DNA from: Petrolisthes cinctipes
Taxonomy: Eukaryota; Arthropoda; Malacostraca; Decapoda; Porcellanidae
Direction of reading: 5' to 3'
Assembly (NCBI GenBank): GCA_033782935.1
Contig: JAWQEG010001357.1
Location: forward strand, 78,501-142,500
DNA: 64,000 nt
Shown here: positions 22,830 through 34,765 of the stretch, piece by piece
Numbering within the stretch: the stretch's first letter is position 1
How the letters are laid out: each line of letters starts with the position of its first letter
The notes under the pieces: generated by a model
Told to the model about the DNA's origin: nothing
Databases searched by the model: none
The model's input: only the letters and a program-made list of their open reading frames with translations
Made by a program: the position numbers and the translations under genes

Positions 22830-23054
22830 TTGCACTGATGAATATAGGATGAAAATTAATGTTTCTGATTGTGTCTACAGTATATTTTTTACAGAGAAAT
22901 ATATAAATAAGAGTTTCATGTAATTGTGTGTTTTAGTTTAAACATTTATTGAAAATCTATTAATTTATTGAAAATATATTAATGTATTGAAAATATATTA
23001 ATGTATTACAAATATTATAATGTATCACAATCACTTAGTGTGTATGGTAATGAA

Positions 23055-23320
23055 TAATTGGTTGGTTTGGTTAGGTTAGGTTAGGTTAGGCTTAGTTGGG
23101 TTAGTTTAGGTTAGGTTAGGCTTAGTTGGGTTAGTTTAGGGTAGGTTAGGTTAGGTTAAGTTGGATTAGGTTAGGCTTAGTTGGGTTAGGTTAGATTAAA
23201 TTAGGTTAGCCTTAGTTGGGTTAGGTTAGATTAAATTAGGTTAGGCTTAGTTGGGTTAGGTTAGATTAAATTAGGTTAGGCTTAGTTGGGTTAGGTTAGG
23301 TTAGAGTTAGTTGGGGAAGG
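23055..23320 (+). repeat. TTAGG-like array, left block
   Basis: Degenerate TTAGG units organised into higher-order units of GGTTAGGCTTAGTTGGGTTA plus TTAGG. TTAGG is the arthropod telomere repeat; this copy is interstitial and diverged. Confidence 0.85.
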
Positions 23321-23710
23321 ATATTGTTACGTGTGTGTGAATTATTATTATTGATTTATAAGTATTGCTATCTATTTTTGACAGCGACTGTGTCTGAGGC
23401 TGTGAGTGTGGTAGCAGTAGCTCCCACCCGGATGTGTTGTGTGCGAATTTAATTCACTTATTATTCCATTTTCTTTAAGTGTTAGTGTCGTAAGGTTGGG
23501 TATGTCATAGCCAGCTATGTTCTCTAGATTCGTACGCTTTCTCTCGCAAGTGGCGTGATGAGTGTCCGTTTTCATTGCTTGGGACTTCCCATAGTTTCTT
23601 GGGAGGGAGCGTATGAGTATAGTGTGTCTAAGTCTGTGTTAACGAACAGGTTCGGAGACGCTCCTCTAACTTTGTTCTAACTTGCTCACTCTTCTTTGTC
23701 GAGCCGATGG

Positions 23711-23718
23711 TATATAAG
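23711..23718 (+). promoter_or_regulatory. TATA box in the outer LTR-like element
   Basis: TATATAAG followed by GGCGAGGCTTAGG. It lies about 385 bases from the element's left end, a usual place for an LTR core promoter. Confidence 0.5.
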
Positions 23719-23968
23719 GGCGAGGCTTAGGCCTTGTTACCTTAGATATCTTTGGAGACTGGGACAGCGAGCTTGTGTTTTGTAAGTGATTGAGTGTGGT
23801 GAGATTCGGGAGGAGACACGCTGACGTATTTTGTTAAGTATAATTGTTTTACTTCTACTTTCTTCTCACAGCAACTTAGGGGTCACTCTCATATAACTTA
23901 GTATTACTATTACTATTATTATTATTATATATTTGGGTATTGATATTTTATTATTATATTATTACATG

Positions 23969-25598
23969 TGTAACGACTCGAAAATATATGGATATTTAAC
24001 GAGCGTTAACACAAAAAAAAATAATATTGGGATCTTTTTAAGCTTTCCTCGCTCCGGCCAGGCAGTAGGAGAATCGAGAATGATATAGGAATGGGGCAAA
24101 TATACTAATATGTCTATAGAGTTTTCCCAATGAATTTATTACACACACACACACGATATTAATGAAGAATATACTAAATGATAATTATGCTGAACTTTAG
24201 CTTGGAATTAACTAAAAACATAAGAACAATGATGACCAGAATCAACCTTATAACTATTCTTAGAATTAGAAGCAGAACTATACTTAGAATTAGAATCAGA
24301 ACTATACTGAGAAATTAGAATCAGAACTGTACTTAGAAATTAGAATCAGAACTGTACTTAGAAATTAGAATCAGAACTGTACTTAGAAATTAGAATCAGA
24401 ACTATACTGAGAAATTAGAATCAGAACTGTACTTAGAAATTAGAATCAGAACTGTACTTAGAAATTAGAATCAGAACTGTACTTAGAAATTAGAATCAGA
24501 ACTGTACTTAGAAATTAGAATCAGAACTGTACTTAGAAATTAGAATCAGAACTGTACTTAGAAATTAGAATCAGAACTGTACTTAGAACTTAAACTTAAT
24601 CCTACCAAGAACACATGTACAAGAAAATAAATTAATCAAGAATGGCCCAGAAAATCACATATAAATTAATTACAGAGAAATAAACACGGGTAATATACCC
24701 CGAACCGTAAACTTAGAATTAGAACCGAACTTAGAATCACAAAAGAAATTCACATGGAAATTAATACACAGAAATAAACACTCACGGCGGGTAATATACC
24801 CCGAACCGTAATAAGGCTATCGAAACTACCACTAAGAACTAGCTTTCCCAGATATCTTTTGACTTATCGACCTCGAGGATGGACCAGAACACACCTGTCG
24901 ATGAGGGAGTTGGAGAGAGAATGGATCTTAATTTATCACTGTCATCATAGGACAAATTATTAATTTTAATACATCAAGCACTTATTAGACACTTACTCTT
25001 TAGTTATGGAACATTATTAGCACTTTAAGTACACTAATTATTATAGTTAACACAGACTGCGTTCAACTGTACCTGTCGATGAGGGAGTTGGAGAGAGAAT
25101 GGGCTCTCCCCACGCTCAACGAAATATTGGAACAATTAAATTACTTCGTCAATAATCCTCTGGGACTGCTAATTACTTTTGTAGTGAGTTTTTAAAATAG
25201 ATAGGAGATAAGGTGAGTCAGGTAAGTGGTCTCGGAGGTTAGTTAACTACCCATTATTGCTAATCAGGAAAAACATACATTGTTTTTAAAGACTCCACTA
25301 TACTCGTTTGAATTCCATATAAGCTGATGCAATACTCGTTACGTATTTCATCATGGTTATTACCACGTTCCCCTGGTCAACCCATTTCCCAAAATACATA
25401 CACATAATTAATTTCCTACCTATTATAATAACTAACATGTCTATATTATATATATATACAAATATTATACATTTACAGTAATAACTACTATCACGTTTTC
25501 CTTTTCTTCGGCCGTGACTTCAACTCGAGGATGGACAAGAAAAAATAAAAAGGGGTAACTCAAAGAGATCCATTGAATAAAAATAAAGGAGCGTTACA
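23969..25598. mobile_element. LTR-like insertion (inner), nested in the outer one
   Basis: The ends are TGTAACG and CGTTACA, flanked by CATG on both sides (23965-23968, 25599-25602). The interior has a 25-bp minisatellite, paired copies of a CTGTCGATGAGGGAGTTGG segment (about 24895 and 25075) and no coding frame. It is either a solo LTR or a non-autonomous element. Confidence 0.65.
24230..24595. repeat. 25-bp minisatellite, about 13 copies
   Basis: The unit contains ACTTAGAAATTAGAATCAGA followed by ACTGT. Two units carry ACTATACTGAG instead. Confidence 0.93.
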
Positions 25599-26145
25599 CA
25601 TGTTTGTGATGCATTGATGTTTATTTACCATATATGCTAGTGAAGTGCTAACTTGCCAATATTATTGATAGACTAATTTTGTGCTTACGTGCGTGCCTAG
25701 AGCCTTGTGTATTGAAGTGATGGCACAGTGGTAGTAAGTTGTTGTGTGATTATTGCATGTGTATTACATATATTTTGGGAGCTCTGTCTCACGTTCTGTC
25801 ATAGTTGGGAATCCTGATTTCATTTATTAATTCTTTCTGTGTTACTTGTATGTCTTTGTGTTTGTTCATATTGTCATTATATATTATAGAAAATCAGAGT
25901 AGTTTCTCTTATCATCTTTTATTCATTGTAACCGAATCTGGGTATATGTATGGACGGTCTCTTTAGGGTTGAGTTAGCAATCTTTCATATAGGCTGGGTT
26001 TGTACTTTTACTTATTCTTCATAACTTTAATAGTCAGATACCTGCCACCCAGTGCTACTTTATTCTGTTGATAGCTAACTTTGGAGTAAGTCTAGTCTAG
26101 TGACTAGTACTGTACTGTATCTCTACCCTCCGTCCGTAACAATAT

Positions 26146-26588
26146 GTAAGATTAGGTAAAGTTGGGTTGGGTTGGGTTAGGCAATGTAAGGATAGGTTGG
26201 GGTAGATTGGGATGGGTTAGGTTAGGTAGAGGCAAGATAGATAAGGTTAGGGTAGGTTAGGCTTACTTGGGTTAGGTTAGGTTAGGGTAGGTTAGGTTTG
26301 GTTAAGTTAAGGATAGGTTAGGTTAGGATTGGTTAAGTTAGGTTAGGCTTAGTTGGGTTAGTTTAGGTTAGGTTAAGTTAGGTTAGGCTAGGCTTAGTTG
26401 GGTTAGTTTAGGTTAGGTTAAATTAGGTTAGGCTAGACTTAGTTGGGTTAGTTTAGGTTAGATTAAGTTAGGTTAGGTTAGGCTTAGTTGGGTTAGTTTA
26501 GGTTAAGTTAGGTTAGGCTAGGCTTAGTTGGGTTAGTTTAGGTTAGGTTTGGTTAAGGTAGGTTAGGTTAGTTTAGGGTAGGTTAGGT
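26146..26588 (+). repeat. TTAGG-like array, right block
   Basis: It continues the left block across the LTR-like insertion, with GGTTAGGCTTAGTTGGGTTAG units repeated. It runs directly into the palindrome arm at 26589. Confidence 0.85.
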
Positions 26589-26660
26589 CAAGGATGAGAG
26601 ACAGTAAGGATAGTTCACTGAGCACTTGTTTTACCCACAATGCACCACGCCATACAGCCG

Positions 26661-26668
26661 TGACGTCA
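26661..26668. promoter_or_regulatory. CRE-type site upstream of THAP exon 1 (plus copy)
   Basis: Perfect TGACGTCA palindrome 98 bases before the THAP start codon. It fits the CREB/ATF consensus. Equivalent sites occur in the inverted copy and in a third block at 31682-31706. Confidence 0.5.
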
Positions 26669-27910
26669 CTGGAGACCCAAACACGGACGCACAGAGCCTG
26701 ACAGAGGAGTTTTGCCTTGGCTTTGCTTGTATCTCAGTGACTCCAGCTTCTTTCTCTATAAGAACAATGACAAGGTGTGCTGTTTACGGGTGCAATAGCA
26801 ATAACAGGAGCAAGAAACAAGAAAATTGCCATTTTTATCGATTTCCAAGGACAAAATCAGTGTTAAAACAGTGGAATAATTCATGCTATCGGGCAGATAA
26901 ACTAAACCCAGAGACTGCCAGAGTTTGCTCCCGTCATTTTAAGGCAGCAGATTACAAACAGAATTACAGCATCAAGAGGAAGCTCCTGAACAAGTCTCCA
27001 CAGGCAACAAGATCACTGAAGGCAGATGCTGTACCTTCGCTGTTTCTCCCAAAACAGGAGGAGGATTCAGGTAGGCAATATGGACTCTTATCTGTTACTG
27101 CAAATACTTTCGGTATAATATTTATTGTGCAAAACTTACTAAATATCATCTTTCATTTGCAATTAGTAGGAGCTGACAAATATTTCTTGATGGTGCTTGT
27201 TAACAGGTTAAAATAAGTCTTGTGCATAGATATGGGCTGCCCCTGCCCCTAATCTTTATTGAAAGTAAGGTTTATATGAGCCATACAATTGAAATGTGAC
27301 AAGACAGCCAACCAGGTAAGATAGGCCAATTTTATGAAAGTCTTATAGGTTATTTGGTTTTATTGTACATTGTGTAGGGTTGGTTTATACTAACGTTAGG
27401 TGGCAGGTAGATTGGGACCATTTCTTAATATTTTCAGTTTTTATAAATGACTAGTTTGGTAGGGAGGTGGGAAACATATCCATACCAAAAGAGCAGAAAG
27501 GTTTTCCATCTTGATCATACAAATAAATTGCACCACCAGATTGTCTGATTTAATTATTTTCCTTTTTGCAGAAAGTGCAAAACACCGTGGGCGCAGAGCT
27601 GAGGAAAAACAGAGGTGCCAGCTTTTGCAAGATTTGCTCAGTGTTTCTGGTAGGAAGAATTTTATGACTTTTTAAAATTGATTTTTATTAAAATTTTTAC
27701 TGTTTTGCTGAAATATAACATCTCAATCAGTGAGTTACATATGGTATATAGGGTATATTATATATTCCTTTTGTTGAAAATATATATACAGTACAGTGAA
27801 TATTTTCTGTATTCTCTGCAAGACAAGTTCTCTTTCACTCAACAGACATCAGTGAGTTACATATGGTATATAGGGTATAATTAATATATATTCCTTTACT
27901 TGAAAATATA

Positions 27911-28440
27911 GGTAAATTTACTGTTTCGGACAGAATAGGATTCTTTGGACAATGATATATTTTACTAGTGTTTTTTTATGTGTTTTCAACGATTTTGATA
28001 TTCATTTCCGTCGCATTTTTTTTTTTTTTTTATTTTAGCCAAACCTAACCTAATCTGGACCGCGGCACACTACCGGGACCTAACCGGGGCAGACTACCGG
28101 GACCTAACCAGGTCAGGCTACCAGGATCTAACCAGGGCAGATTACTGGGAAAATAGAAATAGCCGACATGGATGGATGTAGAGCACAGTTTACACTTGAA
28201 ATCTAATCCCGGTAGTCTGCCCCGGTAAGGTCCCGGTAGTCTGCCCTGGTTAGGTCCCGGTAGTCTGCCCCAGTTAGGTCCTGGTAGTTTGCCGCAGTCC
28301 AGATTAGGTTTGGCTAAAAAAAAAAAAAAAAAAATTGCGACGGAAATGAATTTAAAAATTGTTGAAAACACATAAAAAAACACTAGTAAAATATATTATT
28401 GTCCAAAGAATCCTATTCTGTCCAAAACAGTAAATTTACC
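27911..28440. mobile_element. Fold-back element, left copy
   Basis: A 530-bp near-perfect palindrome starting GGTAAATTTACTG and ending with its complement. Each arm has a poly-T/poly-A run and then units of ACTACCGGGACCTAACC. The flanks (AAAATATA and AAAATGGATA) may be a diverged target duplication. It lies in the intron between THAP exons 2 and 3. Confidence 0.85.
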
Positions 28441-28588
28441 AAAATGGATATACAGTACAGTGAATGTTTTCTGTATTCTCTTCAAGACAAGTTCTCTTTT
28501 ACTCAACAGACACATCATAAGAAGATTCAGCCCCTATTGAAACTGCTGTTGCTGGAGGAACTCAACCACCTGAACTTTATTGTTCCGG

Positions 28589-29588
28589 TAAGAGAAATGC
28601 TGATTCATTATTATCTTTCTTCATTTATAAATTCTACTCTAATTGTGTCATATTTTTAATTTACTAGTTATTTGAATTGCATTTAATCTAACTCTAGAAT
28701 CATGAATTATATTGATCTGTCATAAATTATATGTATAATTATTTATATACATATATTTATCTATGATATTTCTTGATGGAGTATTTTACATTGCCCAGAT
28801 TGCGGCATTGTCACTTCGGATTCCTCCGAGCAAGCCTTCATGCTGACTTCCTTCCCAACTCACCACCTTCGCCAAGATGTTTTGAAACCTTAGAAACCTT
28901 TGCTTAAGATATTGGGATAGGTGGCTCAGGGGTTTTAGTTTTATGGCATAACAACTCTAGCATGTACAGTTGGCCTGATGAATTCTTATACACCACTGTA
29001 ACATCAAGGGTTCGTAACAACTAGAAAATGTAGTTAATTCCCTAACACCAAGCTTATCTAGTAATGTTATTTGGTTGATACTTAAATCAGTCAACAACAT
29101 TAGAGAAAATTATCAAGGGTAGTACAGTATTTGGGAGCACTTACATAAGTACATTGGGGTGTAGAATAGGTTGATCTTGTCCTACAAACTTGTTAGAAAT
29201 TCTAAAGTACAGTACAGTACTGTAGACAGTAGTGATAGACTAAGGACTAGTCACTGAGAAATAAGTTTAAGACTTGGAGTAGTACTGTATGTATTTGCCA
29301 TACATGCCCATCCCACCTCAATGTATTACATTTCACCTTCCCAACCTTCTCACACACAATCCCAATTGCCTTCTTACTCATGCTGCAGTCCCAATTGCCT
29401 TCTTACTCATGCTACACCTCTCATTACTTTCTCCATCCCACCTGGTATTGGGAAGGGTAAGTTAACATTATAGTAGTGTATATTATACAGTATACTGTAC
29501 TGTATTTGTCAAGAAATAGTTACTAAGGATAGCTTTACGGGATGCTTTTTCTCTAGGCCTTTGTGTTAAGTAACCTTTCACTTTACAG
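28589..29588 (+). other. Intronic/intergenic DNA of the THAP locus
   Basis: No further exon recognised. The stretch 29290-29438 resembles, on the minus strand, the C-terminal coding part of the non-LTR family at 37385-38976 (similar to 38776-38910). Confidence 0.45.
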
Positions 29589-30574
29589 AATTGGCACCTG
29601 ACTCTTATGAAGCTCCTACCCAAACCTCTGCTGTTGGAGAGAGACTATTAACACCAAGAGTTAGAAACAACTAAAGAAGGTAGCTCTGCTTCATCAGGTG
29701 GACATAATCTGGCAGTTTGTTGGTCCTGTTGTGGTTTCCTACATTCTGGGAATAATAATGTGTATGCCCTACAACAGCAGCTGTCTGAGGTGTCTCTAAA
29801 ATTGGAGAAAGTAACAAAAATTAAAAGACAGTTAGAACTAAATTTAGAGGAATTACGAGCAAAGGAATGAAGTTTAGAACAAAGATTAATGGAGCTTGTT
29901 GGAGAAAATGGTGACATCAAAAAGAAATTGTTAATACAATCCTTAGACAATGATATTCTGCTTAAGGAAAATACAGAGTACAACCTTGAAAAAGCAAAAC
30001 AAACTTATGCCAATAAACCTATTATCCCACCATCTATGACTATATGTATCCTCACGGCCTTGTTATGCTTCTGTTTTGTTCTATGTGCTAGTTCCCCCTT
30101 TATTAGTCTGTTTCTTTATACCATCTGTGTAGTAAATGTCTTCTGAGGCCTGGTACTGTACTAGTTTAAGTATTGTTGGATTATGGTACTAAATCATATT
30201 CCAGTTGTATGAACACTTTATGTGCTTGGATTTTTAAAAACTTAAGAGTTATCATTGCAAGGGAAGAATAGTTAGATGCAAATGAGCATGAGAGGGTAAG
30301 ATGCAACATATAAATAATTTCTGTAGCACTCAGTACATTGTTGAATGTCATACTTGATAATCATAGTTCCTGGCTTGTACAACAGATTTAAAATGTACAG
30401 TTTATTATAGTAGCTGTATTTTTGTAGGAAGAACTGTTCCATGCTGACTTTTTACACTGGGTGAGAGGTTACAGACTTTTGATTCATTCAGATTTGCTCA
30501 CTTTTTTTCACTCGCCTCTGTATTTAATACTGTACTTTAGAGTTCAAGGAAATAAATTACTCGTGTCTACTTTT

Positions 30575-31010
30575 ATGTTCTTACCTATTTGTATTTCTGT
30601 ACATCTTTGTTTCCTCTTCTTTTAATTAATTTCTTACTGTGACCTCTAATTGTAGGTATTCCCTGTTGACACAAGTTTTCTATATCCTTACTATTCCATA
30701 CTACTCCAGCATATTCCAAGGTAGGCCTTATAAAGGATGTAATTATTTTCTTGACCATTTCTTCATCTATTTAAGTGAAGGCCACTCTCAAGTTTGCTAA
30801 CAATGTATACATGTTTCTCACTTTTTCATTTATATGATCATCTGGTGTCAATTTCTTATTTATCGTTACCCCTAAATCTCTTTCTTTCTCTGCTTTATTT
30901 AATATTTTATTTCCAAGCTTGTACTGCCAATTTGGTCTCTCACTTCTACCAAATTTAATAATAATGTGTTTAATATATTCAGTTTCCAGAACTAAAGTAG
31001 TTAAAGGAAG
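30575..31010 (-). pseudogene. CR1-like RT C-terminal fragment (family F)
   Basis: The minus strand reads KFGRSERPNWQYKLGNK, EKERDLGVTINKKLTPDDHINEK and LLANLRVAFT, then, after a shift, the MVKKIITSF and IRPT-like stretch and QGIPTIRG. It matches the better copy at 63245-64000. It lies in the centre of the THAP palindrome and is absent from the arms. Confidence 0.8.
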
Positions 31011-31681
31011 TACATTATTATGCCAAGATAACTCAAACACAAAAATGTATTGCACACTGGCAAAGTAAATAGTAATTAAGAGTAAACAGAAAAAATTAAC
31101 AAACTTCTCGGAATAGCAAAATGACTGCACAGACTACTTGATATGCAAAACTACAGAAGGGCCTGTAAAGAAACGTTCTTTTTCTTGCAAGTAATGAAAG
31201 TTCACATTTGAAAGTAAATCATGTACAAAAAGAAGCGAAATTGTGGGTGAAGTTAGAGTTAATGTGGGGAGAAAGATGGGTGAGAGACATGATATGCATG
31301 TAATACAACATAAAGAAATATTAACGAATCTCTAGGAATTTTTAGTCAATAATCCCAATTTTCTATGTTTGTGACTCATCTATATTTAATCATAATAAAT
31401 TAATATTAATATCAAGGGGTTTTGCTAGCTAGAATCGGCGTGAGCGAGCCTCTATCAGCTTGTAAATACAACAGTGCTATAGCCTTCAATATAGCATACA
31501 CTAGTCTACTATTCATGAAAACTATATCCACAACTATCAATTAACTCTTTTAGAGAACACCACACACGTATGATGTATAAATCATGTATTAAAACCGAGA
31601 ATAAGGAGAGATTATTTAAGTTTGAACGAGATTCCTGCATGCTAGGGTCTCCAGCAGGGTCTCCAGTGAGCGCCATCACTT

Positions 31682-31706
31682 TGACGTCACGGAGCGCGTG
31701 ACGTCA
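31682..31706. promoter_or_regulatory. Paired CRE-type sites in a third promoter-like block
   Basis: Two perfect TGACGTCA sites 17 bases apart (31682-31689, 31699-31706). They sit in a block that also has GGTCTCCAGTGA and CACTGAACTATCCTTACT. Both stretches resemble the start regions of the two THAP copies. Confidence 0.5.
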
Positions 31707-32599
31707 CGGCTGAATTGATGACGTTTCACTGAACTATCCTTACTCAAGGATGGAGAAAGTAATGAGAGGTGTAGCATGAGTAAGAAGGCAATTGGGACTG
31801 CAGCATGAGTAAGAAGGCAATTGGGATTGTGTGTGAGAAGGTTGGGAAGGTGAAATGTAATACATTGAGGTGGGATGGGCATGTATGGCAAATACATACA
31901 GTACTACTCCAAGTCTTAAACTTATTTCTCAGTGACTAGTCCTTAGTCTATCACTACTGTCTACAGTACTGTACTGTACTTTAGAATTTCTAACAAGTTT
32001 GTAGGACAAGATCAACCTATTCTACACCCCAATGTACTTATGTAAGTGCTCCCAAATACTGTACTACCCTTGATAATTTTCTCTAATGTTGTTGACTGAT
32101 TTAAGTATCAACCAAATAACATTACTAGATAAGCTTGGTGTTAGGAAATTAACTACATTTTCTAGTTGTTACGAACCCTTGATGTCACAGTGGTGTATAA
32201 GAATTCATCAGGCCAACTGTACATGCTAGAGTTGTTATGCCATAAAACTAAAACCCCTGAGCCACCTATCCCAATATCTTAAGCAAAGGTTTCTAAGGTT
32301 TCAAAACATCTTGGCGAAGGTGGTGAGTTGGGAAGGAAGTCAGCATGAAGGCTTGCTCGGAGGAATCCGAAGTGACAATGCCACAATCTGGGCAATGTAA
32401 AATACTCCATCAAGAAATATCATAGATAAATATATGTATATAAATAATTATACATATAATTTATGACAGATCAATATAATTCATGATTCTAGAGTTAGAT
32501 TAAATGCAATTCAAATAACTAGTAAATTAAAAATATGACACAATTAGAGTAGAATTTATAAATGAAGAAAGATAATAATGAATCAGCATTTCTCTTACC

Positions 32600-34565
32600 G
32601 GAACAATAAAGTTCAGGTGGTTGAGTTCCTCCAGCAACAGCAGTTTCAATAGGGGCTGAATCTTCTTATGATGTGTCTGTTGAGTGAAAGAGAACTTGTC
32701 TTGAATAGGATACAGAAAATATTCACTGTACTGTATATATATTTTCAACTAAAGGAATATATAATAGACCCTATATACCATATGTAACTCATTGATAACT
32801 AGTAAATTAAAAATATGAAACAATTAGAGTAGAATTATAAATGAAGAAAGATAATAATGAATCAGCATTTCTCTTACCAGAACAATAAAGTTCATGTTCT
32901 TGAGTTCCTCCAGCAACCGCAGTTTCAATAGGGGCTGAATCTTCTTATGATGTGTCTGTTGAGTGAAAGAGAACTTGTCTTGAAGAGAATACAGAAAACA
33001 TTCACTGTACTGTATATCCATTTTGGTAAATTTACTGTTTCGGACAGAATAGGATTCTTTGGACAATAATATATTTTACTAGTGTTTTTTTATGTGTTTT
33101 CAACAATTTTTAAATTCATTTCTGTCGCAATTTTTTTTTTTTTTTTTAGCCAAACCTAATCTGGACCACGGCACACTACCAGGACCTAACTGGGGCGGAC
33201 CTAACCAGGGCAGACTACCGGGACCTTACCGGGGCAGACTACCGGGATTAGATTTCAAGTGTAAACTGTGCTCTACATCCATCCATGTCGGCTATTTCTA
33301 TTTTCCCAGTAATCTGCCCTGGTTAGATCCCGGTAGCCTGCCCTGGTTAGGTCCCGGTAGTCTGCCCCGGTTAGGTCCCGGTAGTGTGCCGCGGTCCAGA
33401 TTAGGTTAGGTTTGGCTAAAAAAAAAAAAAAAAAAAAAAAAAATGCGACAGAAATGAATATCAAAATCGTTGAAAACACATAAAAAAACACTAGTAAAAT
33501 ATATCATTGTCCAAAGAATCCTATTCTGTCCGAAACAGTAAATTTACCTATATTTTCAACTAAAGGAATATATAATAATTATACCCTATATACCATATGT
33601 AACTCACTGATTGAGATGTTATATTTCAGCAAGACAATAATAATTTTAATAAAAAACCAATATTAAAAAGTCATAAAATTCTTCCTGCCATAAACACTGA
33701 GCAAATCTTGCAAAAGCTGGCGCCTCTGTTTTTCCTCAGCTCTGCACCCACGGTGTTTTGCATTTTCTGCAAAAAGGAAAATAATTAAATCAGACAATCT
33801 GGTGGTGCAATTTATTTGTATGATCAAGATGGAAAACCTTTCTGCTCTTTTGGTATGGATATGTTTCCCATCTCCCTACAAAACTAGTCATTTATAAAAA
33901 CTGAAAATATTAAGAAATGGTCCCAATCTACCTGCCACCTAACGTTAGTTTAAACCAACCCTACACAATGTACAATAAAACCAAATAACCTATAAAACTT
34001 TCATAAAATTGGCCTATCTTACCTGGTTGGCTGTCTTGTCACATTTCAATTGTATGGCTCATATAAACCTTACTTTCAATAAAGATTAGGGGCAGCCCAT
34101 ATCTATGCACAAGACTTATTTTAACCTGTTAACAAGCACCATCAAGAAATATTTGTCAGCTCCTACTAATTGCAAATGAAAGATGATATTTAGTAAGTTT
34201 TGCACAATAAGTATTATACTGAAAGTATTTGCAGTAACAGATAAGAGTCCATATTGCCTACCTGAATCCTCCTCCTGTTTTGGGAGAAACAGCGAAGGTA
34301 CAGCATCTGCCTTCAGTGATCTTGTTGCCTGTGGAGACTTGTTCAGGAGCTTCCTCTTGATGCTGTAATTCTGTTTGTAATCTGCTGCCTTAAAATGACG
34401 GGAGCAAACTCTGGCAGTCTCTGGGTTTAGTTTATCTGCCCGATAGCATGAATTATTCCACTGTTTTAACACTGATTTTGTCCTTGGAAATCGATAAAAA
34501 TGGCAATTTTCTTGTTTCTTGCTCCTGTTATTGCTATTGCACCCATAAACAGCACACCTTGTCAT
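32600..34565 (-). pseudogene. THAP-domain gene, inverted truncated copy
   Basis: The minus-strand copy starts with the same MTRCAVYGCNSNN exon (34565 down to about 34262). Exon 2 is near 33771-33690, and two copies of the exon-3 region follow. The coiled-coil and C-terminal exons of the plus copy are absent because the arm ends at 31748. The THAP exon coding sequence is unbroken and differs from the plus copy only slightly downstream (FSIILIV versus FGIIFIV in the intron read-through). Confidence 0.7.
33025..33548. mobile_element. Fold-back element, right copy
   Basis: The same palindromic element as 27911-28440 (ends GGTAAATTTACTG), at the same place in the inverted arm, so it was present before the arm duplication. 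Confidence 0.85.
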
Positions 34566-34663
34566 TGTTCTTATAGAGAAAGAAGCTGGAGTCACTGAGA
34601 TACAAGCAAAGCCAAGGCAAAACTCCTCTGTCAGGCTCTGTGCGTCCGTGTTTGGGTCTCCAG

Positions 34664-34671
34664 TGACGTCA
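34664..34671. promoter_or_regulatory. CRE-type site upstream of THAP exon 1 (minus copy)
   Basis: Perfect TGACGTCA about 98 bases before the minus-strand start codon, mirroring 26661-26668. Confidence 0.5.
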
Positions 34672-34765
34672 CGGCTGTATGGCGTGGTGCATTGTGGGTA
34701 AAACAAGTGCTCAGTGAACTATCCTTACTGTCTCTCATCCTTGTCCTTACTGTCTCTCATCCTTG

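Larger units (their letters stand above)
23325..26141. mobile_element. LTR-like insertion (outer), probable solo LTR
   Basis: The ends are TGTTACG and CGTAACA, flanked by ATAT on both sides (23321-23324, 26142-26145). The flanks are the two halves of a TTAGG-like array. Subtracting the nested insertion leaves about 1.18 kb with a TATA box, and no protein-coding frame, PBS or second LTR. A solo LTR is the simplest reading. Confidence 0.65.
26589..29438 (+). repeat. Left arm of a large inverted repeat (THAP palindrome)
   Basis: The arm begins CAAGGATGAGAGACAG and ends CTCATTACTTTCTCCATCC. It matches 31748-34743 in reverse, nearly base for base over long stretches, including THAP exons, a CRE site and a fold-back element. 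Confidence 0.92.
26767..30146 (+). pseudogene. THAP-domain protein gene, five blocks
   Basis: Exon 1 starts MTRCAVYGCNSNN and shows the THAP zinc finger: C-x4-C, FYRFP, an invariant-type Trp, RVCSRHF (C-x2-H), and a DAVPSLF box. A donor follows at about 27070. Exon 2 (about 27572-27651) and exon 3 (about 28521-28588) fit phase-1 splicing. Exon 4 begins near 29589. It runs, with one 1-nt shift near 29674 and a TGA at 29868, into a long coiled coil (ALQQQLSEVSLKLEKV to KENTEYNLEKAK) and a hydrophobic C-terminus. THAP proteins are DNA-binding and related to P-element transposases. It may be a gene or a transposon-derived pseudogene. Confidence 0.7.
31748..34743 (-). repeat. Right arm of the THAP palindrome
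   Basis: Reverse complement of 26589-29438, with few substitutions. It is about 150 bp longer, mainly because the exon-3 region occurs twice here (32580-32748 and 32824-33066). The outer end TCCTTACTGTCTCTCATCC is tandemly doubled (to about 34765). Confidence 0.92.

Noticed and set aside
24230..24595. CRISPR array
   Set aside because: 25-bp head-to-tail units with no unique spacers; eukaryotic minisatellite.
23055..26588. True telomere or chromosome end
   Set aside because: Units are degenerate, mixed with CTTAGTTGGG and flanked on both sides by ordinary repeats; interstitial.
26964..27149. Minus-strand frame opposite the THAP exon
   Set aside because: Shadow of the THAP coding strand; the same shadow occurs at 34183-34368.
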